40,662 bases of DNA from Achromobacter pulmonis (GCF_002885955.2 NZ_POQS01000001.1:400608-441269), one strand, 5' to 3'. Shown: positions 1 through 7,373, counted from the stretch's first letter. A program made the numbers and translations. Notes: generated from the letters alone by a model not told the origin.

Positions 1-633
1 GAGCCACTTGGCTTCGGTGTCGCCGGCCTGGATCGCGGCGATGCGCGCGGCTTCGTCGCGCACCTTCTTCTCGGCCGCGGGCAGCAGGCCTTCGATCTTT
101 TCGCGTTCGACCACCACCACGCCGTCGGCGTCGCCGATGATGAAGTCGCCCGGATTGACCGTCACGCCGCCCACCGAGACGGGATGGCCGATGCGGCCGG
201 GCACGTTCTTGGTGGGGCCGTTGGGATTGGCGCCGGCGGCGAACACCGGGTAGTCCATTTCAATGATTTCCGCCGTGTCGCGCGCGGCGCCGTCCATCAC
301 CACGCCGGCGATGCCCAGCTTGCGGCAGGCGTTCATCATGATGGTGCCCATCAGCGCCGAGCTGAGATCGCCCTTGCCGTCGATCACCAGCACGTCGCCC
401 GGCCGTGCCAGGGACATCGCCGCGTGGATCATGAGGTTGTCGCCGGGGCGGACCTCCACGGTCAGCGCCGTGCCGGCCAGTTTCATGCCGGGATGCAGCG
501 GGCGGATGCGGCCGTTGAGCGCGCCGCGGCGGCCGGCCACGTCGGCCAGGATGGCGGGTTGCAGCTGCGCGGCGCGGCGCACGATCTCGGCGTCGACGCG
601 CGGAAAGTCCTTGATGATGTCCTGATTGGCCAT
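1..633 (-). CDS. RraA/LigK-like aldolase-family protein (partial, runs off left edge)
   Basis: The frame is open for 211 codons from the ATG at 633 to the window edge, so the C-terminus is missing. An AGGAAC ribosome site precedes the start. The protein has the RraA-family swapped-barrel pattern, including VIDGKGDLSSALMG and DGAARD near residues 84-119. Family members include regulator of RNase E activity A and the class II pyruvate aldolases for 4-hydroxy-4-methyl-2-oxoglutarate and 4-carboxy-4-hydroxy-2-oxoadipate. The aldolases carry an acidic residue 20 positions before an Arg-Asp pair. Here the pair is R118-D119, but by my alignment the acidic position is Thr97, so aldolase activity is uncertain. 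It is the last visible gene of an operon with two Bug receptors and a LigI-like hydrolase, which favours a catabolic role. Old annotations call such proteins demethylmenaquinone methyltransferase, which is not supported. Confidence 0.85.
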   Translation of the reverse strand, partial: MANQDIIKDFPRVDAEIVRRAAQLQPAILADVAGRRGALNGRIRPLHPGMKLAGTALTVEVRPGDNLMIHAAMSLARPGDVLVIDGKGDLSSALMGTIMMNACRKLGIAGVVMDGAARDTAEIIEMDYPVFAAGANPNGPTKNVPGRIGHPVSVGGVTVNPGDFIIGDADGVVVVEREKIEGLLPAAEKKVRDEAARIAAIQAGDTEAKWL

Positions 634-671
634 GAGTGTTCCTGTAGAGAGTAGGGAATCGGGGCGGGGGA

Positions 672-1667
672 TCAGGCCGGCTTGATGCCGGCCTCGCGGA
701 TGACCTTGCCCCATTTGTCGAAGTCAGCCTTGCGGATCTGGTCCAGGGCCTGCGGCGTGCCGCCGGCCAGCGTGATGCCGAGCTGCCCGGCCAGTTCGAC
801 CAGCGCGGGGCTTTGCAGCGCGCGGCCGATACCGGCGTTGAGCCGGGCGATCGCCTCGGCGGGCGTGGCGGCCGGCGCGAACACCGCCTGCCACTGCTCC
901 ACCACGAAGTCGTCGTAGCCCGCCTCGGCCATCGTGGGCACGCCGGGCAGGGCGGGCAGCCGTTGCGCCGAGGTGGCGGCAAGCGCGCGCAGCGCGCCGG
1001 TCTGCACGTGCGGCAGCGCAGCCGCCGCCGGAATGAAGGCGAACTGGACCTGGCCGGCCAGCGTGTCCTGCAGCGCCGGGGTGTCGCCCTTGTAGGGCAC
1101 GTGCAGGAAGCGCGCGCCGCTTTTCTGCTGCAGCAGCTCGCCCTGCATGTGCAGGATGGTGCCCGTGCCCCCGGAGGCATAGGCCAGGCTTTCCGGGGCC
1201 TTGGTCCCGGCCGCGACCAGTTCGGCCACGCTTGCGTAGGGCTGCGCCTTGCCGACCACCAGCAGATGCGGGATCGTTCCTATGAGGATGACGGGCGCGA
1301 AATCGGCGATGGGGTCGTAGGTGAGCTTGCCCAGCACGTGCGGCGCGATCGCCTGCGGACCGATGGACGTGCCCAGCAGCGTCAGGCCGTCGGGGTCGGC
1401 CCGGGCCACGCGGGCCGCGCCGATGGTGCCGGTGGCGCCGGGGCGGTTGTCCACGATCACGCGCGTGGACAACAGCGCGTCGAGCTGCTGCGCGATGGCG
1501 CGGCCCAGCACGTCGGTGCTGCCGCCGGCCGGGTAGGGCACCACCCAGGTGATGGTCTTGCCGGCGGGCCATGGCTGCGCGGCGCGCGCGCCGAAGGCGG
1601 CGCCGGCGGCCAGCGCCGCGCCGGTCGCCAGAAAGCGGCGCCGGGCAGGGGAGAGGGGGGCATGCAT
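672..1667 (-). CDS. Bug-family tripartite tricarboxylate (TTT) solute-binding receptor
   Basis: A 331-residue periplasmic receptor of the Bug/TctC family, which binds carboxylates and related small ligands outside the inner membrane. The start chosen is the ATG at 1667 with GGAGA upstream. A longer frame exists, but this start gives a basic N-terminus with twin arginines (ARRRFLATG) and an Ala-rich signal peptide ending near GARAAQPW, so Tat export is possible. Family landmarks are WVVPYPAGGSTDVLGR near residue 45, VDNRPGATGTIGA, YKGDTPALQDTLAGQVQF and the LNAGI segment near the C-terminus. It lies 23 bp after the amidohydrolase and 38 bp before the RraA-like gene. No TctA/TctB membrane subunits are nearby, as is usual for the many orphan Bug genes in Bordetella. 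The ligand cannot be read from sequence. Confidence 0.93.
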   Translation of the reverse strand: MHAPLSPARRRFLATGAALAAGAAFGARAAQPWPAGKTITWVVPYPAGGSTDVLGRAIAQQLDALLSTRVIVDNRPGATGTIGAARVARADPDGLTLLGTSIGPQAIAPHVLGKLTYDPIADFAPVILIGTIPHLLVVGKAQPYASVAELVAAGTKAPESLAYASGGTGTILHMQGELLQQKSGARFLHVPYKGDTPALQDTLAGQVQFAFIPAAAALPHVQTGALRALAATSAQRLPALPGVPTMAEAGYDDFVVEQWQAVFAPAATPAEAIARLNAGIGRALQSPALVELAGQLGITLAGGTPQALDQIRKADFDKWGKVIREAGIKPA

Positions 1668-1690
1668 GGGAAGTCTCCGTGATGTCTGGG

Positions 1691-2557
1691 TCATGCCGGG
1701 AAGCCGTAAAGGGCTGCCGGGTTGTGCACCAGGACCTGGCGCAGCCGGGCGCCGCCGGTCCAGTCGGCCAGCCGGTCGAGCTGGCGCGCGTCGTCCGGCA
1801 TGGGTTGCATGCCGGCGGAGGCCGACGCGTGGGGCCAGTCGCTGCCCCACACGACGCGTTCGGGATTGGCGTCCAGGTAGCCGCGCGCCAGCGCATCGAG
1901 CGCGGCGTCCTCGACGCAGCGCCGCGGGCTGACGATGTAGCCGCCCGACAGCTTGATCCAGGCGCGGCCGCGTTCGAGCAGGCGCAGCACCAGCGCATGG
2001 GCCGGGTGCGCGCCGGCCTGTTGCGGGCCGATGCGCGCCATGTGGTCGAACACGATGGGCGCGGGCAGCGCCGACAGCAGCGGCGCTAGCGCCGCCAACC
2101 GGTCGGGCGCCATCAGCAACTGCACATGCCAGCCCAGCGGCGCGACGCGCGCGGCCAGCGGCAGGATCTGGTCGGCGCGGCTGGTCACGCCCAGGGAAAG
2201 ATTGAGCCGGATGCCGCGCACGCCGGCCTCGTGCAGGGCCTGGAGCTGCGCATCGCTTTCGCTGCCGTCGATCACCGCCACGCCGCGCGCCTGTTCGCCC
2301 AGCAGCGCCAGCCCGTCCAGCATGGCGCGGTTGTCGGCGCCGTAGGTCGACGGCGTCACCAGCACGGCGCGCTGCATGCCCAGCCTGGCCTGGATGTCGC
2401 GGTACTGCGCCATCGACGCGTCCGGCGGCGACAGCGTTGCGCCGGGCGCGGTCGGGTAGCGGGCGTCATAGGCGTGGATGTGGCAATCGCAGGCGCCGGG
2501 CGGGGCGGCCGTGGCCGGCCGCGCCTGGCCGCTGGAGTACGGATAGCGAGGCAGCAT
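1691..2557 (-). CDS. LigI-like amidohydrolase (2-pyrone-4,6-dicarboxylate lactonase family)
   Basis: A 288-residue TIM-barrel hydrolase of the amidohydrolase_2 superfamily. The N-terminal CDCHIHAYD carries the HxH pair (H26, H28), FDHMAR contains D171-H172, and VVWGSDWPH near residue 236 carries the conserved barrel-8 aspartate (D240). This set and the length fit the subgroup that includes LigI, which hydrolyses 2-pyrone-4,6-dicarboxylate, and sugar lactonases. There is no signal peptide, so the enzyme should be cytoplasmic. It begins 6 nt after the stop of the upstream Bug receptor and sits in the same operon as an RraA/LigK-like protein. LigI and LigK act close together in the 4,5-cleavage route of protocatechuate, so a pyrone or oxo-polycarboxylate substrate is a reasonable inference. 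A sugar-lactone substrate is the main alternative. Confidence 0.85.
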   Translation of the reverse strand: MLPRYPYSSGQARPATAAPPGACDCHIHAYDARYPTAPGATLSPPDASMAQYRDIQARLGMQRAVLVTPSTYGADNRAMLDGLALLGEQARGVAVIDGSESDAQLQALHEAGVRGIRLNLSLGVTSRADQILPLAARVAPLGWHVQLLMAPDRLAALAPLLSALPAPIVFDHMARIGPQQAGAHPAHALVLRLLERGRAWIKLSGGYIVSPRRCVEDAALDALARGYLDANPERVVWGSDWPHASASAGMQPMPDDARQLDRLADWTGGARLRQVLVHNPAALYGFPA

Positions 2558-2563
2558 GGCCGC

Positions 2564-3532
2564 TTACTCGACCTTGGCGCCCGAGTCCTTGACGATCTTG
2601 CCCCAGCGGATGCGGTCGTCGTGGATCAGCTTGGAGAACTCCTCGGGCGTGCTGCTGAGCACGCGCGCGCCTTGTTCCCGGTACTTGGCGCCCAGGTCCG
2701 GGGCCTGCAGCGCCTTGTTGAATTCGGCGTTCAGGCGCTGCACGATGTCCTTGGGGGTGCCGGCCGGCGCGGCCAGGCCGAACCAGGTCACGGCTTCGAA
2801 GCCGGGAAAGCCGCGTTCGGCGATGGTGGGCACGTCCGGCATATCGGGCACGCGCTGCGCCGACGTCACCGCCAGCGCCCGCATCTTGCCGTTGCGCACG
2901 TGGCCGATCAGCGTGGGCACCGACGACAGATACATGTCGATCTGGCCGCCGATCAGGTCGTTGGAGGCCTGGGCCGCGCCCTTGTACGGAATGTGCGTGA
3001 GCTGGATGCCGGCGGCGTTCTGCAATTGCACCGCGGCCAGGTGCGCCACGGTGCCGTTGCCCGAACTGGCGAAGTTCAGCGAGCCAGGCTTGGCCTTGGC
3101 CGCCGCGATCATGTCGTCGAAGGACTTCAGCGGCGAATTGGCTGGCACCACGATCACCAGCGGCGCGTCGGCGACCAGGCCGATGGCGGTGAGATCCTTT
3201 TCCGGGTCGTAGGGCAGCTTGGCGTAAAGCGTGGGATTGATCGCCAGGTTGCTGGTCTGGCCCAGCACCAGCGAATAGCCGTCCGGCGCCGACTTGGCGA
3301 CCGCGTCCACGCCGATATTGCCGCCCGAGCCGGGGCGGTTCTCGGTCACGATGTTCCAGCCCGTATTGCCGGCCACCTTGATCGCGGCTTCGCGCGCCAG
3401 CACGTCGGTGCCGCCGCCGGGCGGGAACGGGACGATCAGGCGGATGGGCTTGTTGGGATAGTCCTGGGCCGCGCCCAGGCTGCTTACGCACGCCAGGGCC
3501 AATGCGGACAGGACGCGAGCGATCTGCTTCAT
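2564..3532 (-). CDS. Bug-family TTT solute-binding receptor (first gene of operon)
   Basis: A 322-residue Bug/TctC-type periplasmic receptor. The ATG at 3532 is preceded by GGAGA and gives a normal Sec signal peptide (MKQIARVLSALALACV, cleavage after LGAAQ). Hallmarks are LIVPFPPGGGTDVLAR near residue 30, TENRPGSGGNIGVD, THIPYKGAAQASNDLIGGQ and the LNAEFNKAL segment. It is the first gene of the minus-strand operon and is transcribed divergently from the IclR regulator, so it is probably the regulated uptake component. Two paralogous receptors in one short operon suggest either two related ligands or a separate sensing role for one copy. The ligand is unknown. Confidence 0.94.
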   Translation of the reverse strand: MKQIARVLSALALACVSSLGAAQDYPNKPIRLIVPFPPGGGTDVLAREAAIKVAGNTGWNIVTENRPGSGGNIGVDAVAKSAPDGYSLVLGQTSNLAINPTLYAKLPYDPEKDLTAIGLVADAPLVIVVPANSPLKSFDDMIAAAKAKPGSLNFASSGNGTVAHLAAVQLQNAAGIQLTHIPYKGAAQASNDLIGGQIDMYLSSVPTLIGHVRNGKMRALAVTSAQRVPDMPDVPTIAERGFPGFEAVTWFGLAAPAGTPKDIVQRLNAEFNKALQAPDLGAKYREQGARVLSSTPEEFSKLIHDDRIRWGKIVKDSGAKVE

Positions 3533-3625
3533 GATTAGTCTCCGATCTTGTTTTAGGTGCTGCATTGTGGATCGGTGTTCCGGACAATACAATGCAAGTC
3601 CGTACAGTGAAACGTGTTGCGTACA
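3533..3625. promoter_or_regulatory. Divergent promoter/operator between Bug operon and iclR-type gene
   Basis: A perfect 8-bp inverted repeat, TGCATTGT (3561-3568) and ACAATGCA (3589-3596), lies in the 93-bp intergenic region. Overlapping promoters can be read on both strands. Plus strand: TTGTGG (3565-3570), 17 bp, TACAAT (3588-3593). Minus strand: TTGTAT (complement of 3587-3592), 17 bp, CACAAT (complement of 3564-3569). Each -35 therefore overlaps the opposing -10. A near-palindrome TGTTCCGGACA sits between the arms. Two direct repeats, CGTACAGTGAAAC at 3601 and CGTACAATGAAAAC at 3620, follow and run into the regulator start. The layout fits an IclR-type regulator controlling both directions. 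Promoter strength and occupancy are inferred. Confidence 0.6.
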
Positions 3626-4363
3626 ATGAAAACCGAACAGACCCCCGATACAGACGACTCTCCGGCCGAGGAAGGCGTGGTGGCGGTGCGCCGCGCGATG
3701 AGCATCCTGGAGGCGTTCGGCGTGGACGACACGCACCTGACGCTGGCCGAACTGAGCCGGCGCACCGGCTGCCATCGCTCCACCGTGCTGCGCCTGGCGC
3801 GCACGCTGGCGATGGACGACTACCTGGCCCAGCGCCCGGACGGCACCTGGCGGCTGGCGCGCGCCGCCGGCTGGCTGGGCGCGTGCTACCAGGCCACCTT
3901 CAACATCGTGGAAGTGGTGCAGCCGGTGCTGCGCGAGCTGTCGGCGGCCACCGGAGAAAGCGCGACGTTCTACGTGCGCGAGGGCAAGCAGCGCATCTGC
4001 ATGGCGCGCGTGGAAGGCCCGAAGTCGATCCGCCACCACGTGCGCGTCGGCACGGCGCTGCCGCTCGAGCTGGGCAGCCCGGGCCGCATCCTGCTGGCGT
4101 TTTCCGGAGAGCCGGGCGAGCCTTATGAATCCGTGCGCCGCGCAGGCTACATGCTTTCCCTGGGTGAACGCGACGCCGAGGTATCCAGCATTTCAGCGCC
4201 GGTCTATGGCATCAACTGGACCTTGCAGGGCGCCATCTGCATCTCGGGACCGATTTCGCGGCTGACGGAAGCGGTGCTGCTGGAACACAAAGAAGCGATT
4301 CTGGCGGCGGCCAGCAGGCTGTCCAGGTCGATGATGGGTGTGCGCCAGGGGCTGGGGCGGTGA
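3626..4363 (+). CDS. IclR-family transcriptional regulator
   Basis: A 245-residue regulator. The N-terminal winged helix covers about residues 20-80 (VAVRRAMSILEAFG, LTLAELSRRTGCHRSTVLR). The C-terminal effector domain follows (ESATFYVREGKQRICMARVE, LGSPGRILLAF, VSSISAPVYG). These are the standard IclR blocks, which bind small aromatic or carboxylic effectors. I chose the ATG at 3626. An in-frame GTG at 3614 would add four residues, and neither start has a clear ribosome site. The gene is divergent from the Bug/amidohydrolase operon, and its own promoter overlaps that operon's promoter on a palindrome. It is probably the local regulator and is likely autoregulated. The effector is probably the transported compound or its breakdown product. 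Confidence 0.93.
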   Translation: MKTEQTPDTDDSPAEEGVVAVRRAMSILEAFGVDDTHLTLAELSRRTGCHRSTVLRLARTLAMDDYLAQRPDGTWRLARAAGWLGACYQATFNIVEVVQPVLRELSAATGESATFYVREGKQRICMARVEGPKSIRHHVRVGTALPLELGSPGRILLAFSGEPGEPYESVRRAGYMLSLGERDAEVSSISAPVYGINWTLQGAICISGPISRLTEAVLLEHKEAILAAASRLSRSMMGVRQGLGR

Positions 4364-4436
4364 GGAGGGGGCCGCGTCTCATTGCTACATTACGGCGACA
4401 AGTAGTTCAGATCGGAGCCGATAAAGCCAAGTGTCA

Positions 4437-4476
4437 TATGCGCATAATGTGTATTATGTAAAGTTAGAATTATGCG
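4437..4476. promoter_or_regulatory. AT-rich cluster of TATGCG/CGCATA half-sites upstream of ars operon
   Basis: TATGCGCATA (4437-4446) is a 10-bp palindrome. CGCATAAT (4441-4448) pairs with ATTATGCG (4469-4476) as a perfect 8-bp inverted repeat, and a further ATTATG (4453-4458) lies between them. TATTAT (4452-4457) could serve as a -10 hexamer, but I see no good -35 in front of it. The cluster lies 64-103 bp before arsR and differs from the operator-like repeat at the arsR start, so a second regulator or a remnant of another promoter is possible. The rest of 4364-4539 shows nothing I can name. Confidence 0.4.
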
Positions 4477-4510
4477 ATTCCGTACGGCCACCGCGGTATC
4501 GCAGCCAAAA

Positions 4511-4540
4511 TGATTCAATAATCGTTGTATGATCGAATCA
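4511..4540. promoter_or_regulatory. Probable ArsR operator / ars promoter
   Basis: TGATTC (4511-4516) and GAATCA (4535-4540) form an inverted repeat that ends on the A of the arsR start codon. TATGAT (4528-4533) between them is a good -10 hexamer and would start transcription at about the arsR ATG. No ribosome site precedes arsR, so a leaderless transcript is plausible. The -35 is not recognisable. An ArsR repressor binding here would block its own promoter, the usual ars logic. This is inferred from position and symmetry. Confidence 0.5.
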
Positions 4541-4866
4541 TGAACGAAGATCAAGCCATCTCCGCCCTGAGCGCCCTTGCCCATCCCCAACGCTTGCGGA
4601 CCTTTCGCGCGCTGGTCGTGGCCGGCGTGCCCGGGCTCATGCCCAGCGTGCTGGCCGAACAACTCGGCGTCGCGCGCAACACGCTGTCCTTCCATCTGAA
4701 GGAACTGGCCCACGCCGGCCTGGTCAGCGTCGAGCAGCAAGGACGCAATCTGATCTATCGCGCCGATTTTTCGCGGATGAGCGGATTGCTTGGCTACCTC
4801 ACGGAGCATTGCTGCCAAGGTGCTCCCTGCGAGGCGTCCGAATCCGGCGTCTGCACGACTTGTTGA
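4540..4866 (+). CDS. arsR: ArsR-family arsenite-responsive repressor
   Basis: A 108-residue SmtB/ArsR winged-helix repressor. The DNA-recognition region is LAEQLGVARNTLSFHLKELAHAGLV (residues 38-62; key residues Asn47-Thr48 and His52). The usual helix-3 CxC arsenic site is absent: the corresponding stretch has no cysteines. Instead the C-terminus holds Cys91, Cys92, Cys97, Cys105 and Cys108. The CCxxxxC spacing resembles the C-terminal As(III) site known from Acidithiobacillus ferrooxidans ArsR (C95/C96/C102). It heads the ars operon, 29 bp before arsC, and probably represses it until As(III) or Sb(III) binds. The ATG at 4540 was chosen over a TTG at 4525, because the latter has no family support. 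Confidence 0.93.
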   Translation: MNEDQAISALSALAHPQRLRTFRALVVAGVPGLMPSVLAEQLGVARNTLSFHLKELAHAGLVSVEQQGRNLIYRADFSRMSGLLGYLTEHCCQGAPCEASESGVCTTC

Positions 4867-4895
4867 ACATCCACTCGCTCCTGCCAGGAATTTTC

Positions 4896-5396
4896 ATGTC
4901 GCATTCCCCTTTCAACGTACTTTTTCTTTGCACCGGCAATTCCGCGCGCTCGATCCTGGCAGAAGGCCTGCTCAACGGCCTGGGCGCCGACCGCTTTCGG
5001 GCGTACTCCGCGGGCAGCACGCCCAAGGGCGAAGTGCATCCGCTGGCCCTCGCCACGCTCGTATCCTATGCGCTGCCGGCGGACGGCTACCGCAGCAAGA
5101 GCTGGGACGAGTTTGCCGGTCCCGAGGCCCCGAAAATGGATTTCATCATCACGGTATGCGATAACGCGGCTGGTGAAGCCTGCCCGGTATGGCCGGGCCA
5201 TCCGATGACGGCGCATTGGGGCATACCGGACCCCGCGGCGCACGAGGGAAGCGAGCAAGAGCGCCTGAAGGCGTTCCATGACGCGGCGCGCATGCTCAAG
5301 CGCCGTATCGAACTCTTCCTGTCCTTGCCGCTCGAACGTCTGGACGCCCTGTCGCTTCAGGCCGAGCTGCGCGGTATCGGCCAGTCCGGGGAGTAA
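4896..5396 (+). CDS. arsC: Arsenate reductase, low-molecular-weight phosphatase type
   Basis: A 166-residue cytoplasmic reductase converting arsenate to arsenite for export. The P-loop is C12-TGNSA-R18 (CX5R), the same signature as low-molecular-weight tyrosine phosphatases. Cys88 and Cys96 (VCDNAAGEACPVWPG) are candidates for the relay disulfide, and Asp112 in WGIPDPA is the likely general acid. AGGAA precedes the ATG at 4896; an upstream in-frame extension overlaps arsR and is not supported. The protein is longer than thioredoxin-coupled ArsC (about 130-140 residues), with a C-terminal helix rich in Leu and Glu. It lies 29 bp after arsR and 4 bp before acr3. Which thiol system reduces it cannot be decided here. 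Confidence 0.93.
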   Translation: MSHSPFNVLFLCTGNSARSILAEGLLNGLGADRFRAYSAGSTPKGEVHPLALATLVSYALPADGYRSKSWDEFAGPEAPKMDFIITVCDNAAGEACPVWPGHPMTAHWGIPDPAAHEGSEQERLKAFHDAARMLKRRIELFLSLPLERLDALSLQAELRGIGQSGE

Positions 5397-5400
5397 GCCG

Positions 5401-6480
5401 ATGTCGTCCAGTACGCAGGCCGTGGCCGTTGCGGGTCGGCGCCCCGCCATGAATCTGTTCGAGCGCTATCTCACGCTGTGGGTATTTCTCTGCATTGTGC
5501 TGGGCGTGGCGCTGGGCCGGCTCATGCCGGCCTTGTTCCAGGCCGTGGGGCGCTGGGAAATCGCCCAGGTCAATCTGCCCGTGGGCATCCTGATCTGGGT
5601 GATGATCATTCCGATGCTGCTCAAGGTTGATTTTGGGGCGCTGGGCCAGGTCAGGCAGCACTGGCGCGGCATTGGCGTGACGCTGTTCATCAACTGGGCC
5701 GTCAAGCCGTTCTCGATGGCCGTGCTGGGCTGGTTGTTCATTCGCCAGATCTTTGCGCCGTGGCTGCCCGCCGATCAGCTCGATAGCTACATTGCGGGCC
5801 TGATTCTGCTGGCTGCCGCGCCGTGCACCGCCATGGTGTTCGTCTGGAGCCGCCTGACCGGCGGCGATCCGGTGTTCACGCTGTCACAGGTGGCGCTGAA
5901 CGACACGATCATGGTGTTCGCGTTCGCGCCCGTGGTCGGGCTGCTGCTGGGCCTGTCGGCCATTACCGTGCCCTGGGATACTTTGCTGGTGTCCGTGGGC
6001 TTGTACATCGTGATTCCGGTGGTTCTCGCCCAACTCTGGCGCCGCGCGCTGCTGCGCCGCGGCCAGGCGGCGTTCGAGGCGGCGCTCGATCGGATCGGGC
6101 CGTTTTCGATGGCGGCGCTGCTGCTGACGCTGGTGCTGTTGTTTGCGTTCCAGGGCGAAGCCATCATGGGCCAGCCCCTGGTGATCGCTATGCTGGCGGT
6201 ACCTATTCTGATCCAGGTGCTTTTCAATTCGGGACTGGCGTACTGGCTCAACCGCCGCGTCGGCGAAAAGCACAACATTGCGTGCCCATCCGCTTTGATC
6301 GGCGCATCCAATTTCTTTGAACTCGCGGTCGCCGCCGCGATCAGCCTGTTCGGCTTCCAGTCCGGCGCCGCGCTGGCGACGGTGGTGGGCGTGCTCATCG
6401 AGGTGCCCGTCATGCTGCTCGTGGTGCGGGTCGTCAATCGGAGCAAAGGCTGGTATGACGCGGGCGTTCGGCGGATCTGA
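5401..6480 (+). CDS. acr3: ACR3-family arsenite efflux permease
   Basis: A 359-residue inner-membrane protein with about ten hydrophobic helices, the usual ACR3 size. It exports arsenite using the proton gradient. Family blocks are NLFERYLTLWVF, VGILIWVMIIPMLLKVDF, FINWAVKPFSMAVLGWLFI and LAAAPCTAMVFVWSRLTGGD. The last contains the conserved essential Cys (C142). ALIGASNFFELAVAAAIS and GVLIEVPVMLLVV with its conserved Glu follow. It starts 4 bp after the arsC stop, so the two are probably co-translated. The ATG at 5401 adds a short soluble N-terminus before MNLFERY; the internal ATG at residue 17 is an alternative start. It is sometimes named arsB, but it is not related to the ArsB family. 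Confidence 0.95.
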   Translation: MSSSTQAVAVAGRRPAMNLFERYLTLWVFLCIVLGVALGRLMPALFQAVGRWEIAQVNLPVGILIWVMIIPMLLKVDFGALGQVRQHWRGIGVTLFINWAVKPFSMAVLGWLFIRQIFAPWLPADQLDSYIAGLILLAAAPCTAMVFVWSRLTGGDPVFTLSQVALNDTIMVFAFAPVVGLLLGLSAITVPWDTLLVSVGLYIVIPVVLAQLWRRALLRRGQAAFEAALDRIGPFSMAALLLTLVLLFAFQGEAIMGQPLVIAMLAVPILIQVLFNSGLAYWLNRRVGEKHNIACPSALIGASNFFELAVAAAISLFGFQSGAALATVVGVLIEVPVMLLVVRVVNRSKGWYDAGVRRI

Positions 6481-6498
6481 CATCAACAGAGGTATTTC

Positions 6499-7233
6499 AT
6501 GAGTTTCACCACCGCCGACCCCCTGGCCGGTTTGCCCAACATCGATCCGGCGCTGTTCCAGCGGCCGGACCCGGCCGGACTTTTCCCGGCCGCCCGGGCC
6601 ACGCACGCGCCGCGCTTTCTGCTGCTGTATGGCTCGCTGCGAGAGCGTTCCTACAGCCGCCTGGTGGCCGAGGAAGCCGCGCGGCTGCTGCAGGCGCTGG
6701 GAGGCGAAACCCGGGTGTTCAACCCATCCGGCCTGCCGCTGGTCGACGATGCCGGCGAGGACCATCCCAAGGTCCGGGAGCTGCATGAGCTGGTCCAGTG
6801 GGCCGAAGGCATGGTGTGGAGTTCGCCGGAGCGCCACGGCGCGATGACGGGGTTGATGAAGACGCAGATCGACTGGATTCCGCTGTCGGTGGGCGCCGTG
6901 CGCCCGACCCAGGGCAAGACCTTGGCGGTCATGCAGGTGTCGGGCGGATCGCAGTCGTTTAATGCGGTGAATCAGATGCGGGTGCTGGGGCGCTGGATGC
7001 GCATGCTGACCATTCCGAACCAGTCCTCGGTGGCCAAGGCCTACCAGGAGTTCGACGACGCAGGGCGCATGAAGCCCTCCCCTTACTACGACCGTATCGT
7101 CGACGTGGTCGAGGAGTTGATGAAGTTCACTCTGCTCACCCGCGATGTCGCGCCCTATCTCGTGGACCGCTACAGCGAACGCAAGGAAACCGCGATCGCC
7201 CTGTCGAAGCGGATGAAGCAGGGTTCCATCTAG
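6499..7233 (+). CDS. arsH: ArsH, NADPH-dependent FMN reductase / organoarsenical oxidase
   Basis: A 244-residue flavodoxin-like flavoprotein. The FMN-binding loop is [12 protein letters not shown] near residue 40. [21 protein letters not shown] (about residues 108-128; Pro, Glu and the MTG turn) and [11 protein letters not shown] are the other ArsH blocks. ArsH enzymes oxidise trivalent organoarsenicals with NADPH/FMN and reduce quinones or metals in some species. The gene begins 18 bp after acr3 with an AGAGG ribosome site and closes the arsR-arsC-acr3-arsH operon. A weak hairpin (CCTCAT/ATGAGG, 7244-7261) follows the stop. The presence of arsH extends the operon beyond plain arsenate resistance. 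Confidence 0.95.
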   Translation: MSFTTADPLAGLPNIDPALFQRPDPAGLFPAARATHAPRFLLLYGSLRERSYSRLVAEEAARLLQALGGETRVFNPSGLPLVDDAGEDHPKVRELHELVQWAEGMVWSSPERHGAMTGLMKTQIDWIPLSVGAVRPTQGKTLAVMQVSGGSQSFNAVNQMRVLGRWMRMLTIPNQSSVAKAYQEFDDAGRMKPSPYYDRIVDVVEELMKFTLLTRDVAPYLVDRYSERKETAIALSKRMKQGSI

Positions 7234-7243
7234 GTTCCGCGGG

Positions 7244-7261
7244 CCTCATTCCGGCATGAGG
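7244..7261 (+). terminator. Weak hairpin after arsH
   Basis: CCTCAT and ATGAGG form a 6-bp stem with a 6-nt loop, 10 bp after the arsH stop. No T-run follows, so it is at best a weak or Rho-assisted terminator. Confidence 0.25.
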
Positions 7262-7315
7262 TAGTACGCGAGCATGGATACGACAACGCTGAAAGGCCTG
7301 CGCCCACACCCTTGC

Positions 7316-7372
7316 TTTATAGTGAATTTAGTGAAATTATCAGGAATCAATAATTTCCCTAATTTCTATAAA
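7316..7372. repeat. 57-bp AT-rich imperfect palindrome abutting the orphan ATPase start
   Basis: The left arm is 7316-7340 and the right arm 7350-7372, separated by a 9-nt loop (7341-7349). Outer arms TTTATAG/CTATAAA and inner arms GAAATTAT/ATAATTTC match perfectly. Overall 21 of 23 right-arm bases pair, with a 2-nt bulge in the left arm. The palindrome ends one base before the ATG at 7374. The AT content contrasts sharply with the GC-rich surroundings. The left arm also holds a short direct repeat (AGTGAATTT, AGTGAAATT). It leaves no room for a ribosome site, so it may be an operator, a 5' RNA hairpin or an element end. Confidence 0.8.
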
Positions 7373-7373
7373 T

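Noticed and set aside
672..3532. A complete tripartite tricarboxylate transporter
   Set aside because: Only receptor genes are present. No TctA or TctB membrane proteins were found.
4364..7373. The ars operon and ATPase as one mobile island
   Set aside because: I found no integrase, transposase, tRNA or matching direct repeats at the edges. The AT-rich patches alone are not enough.
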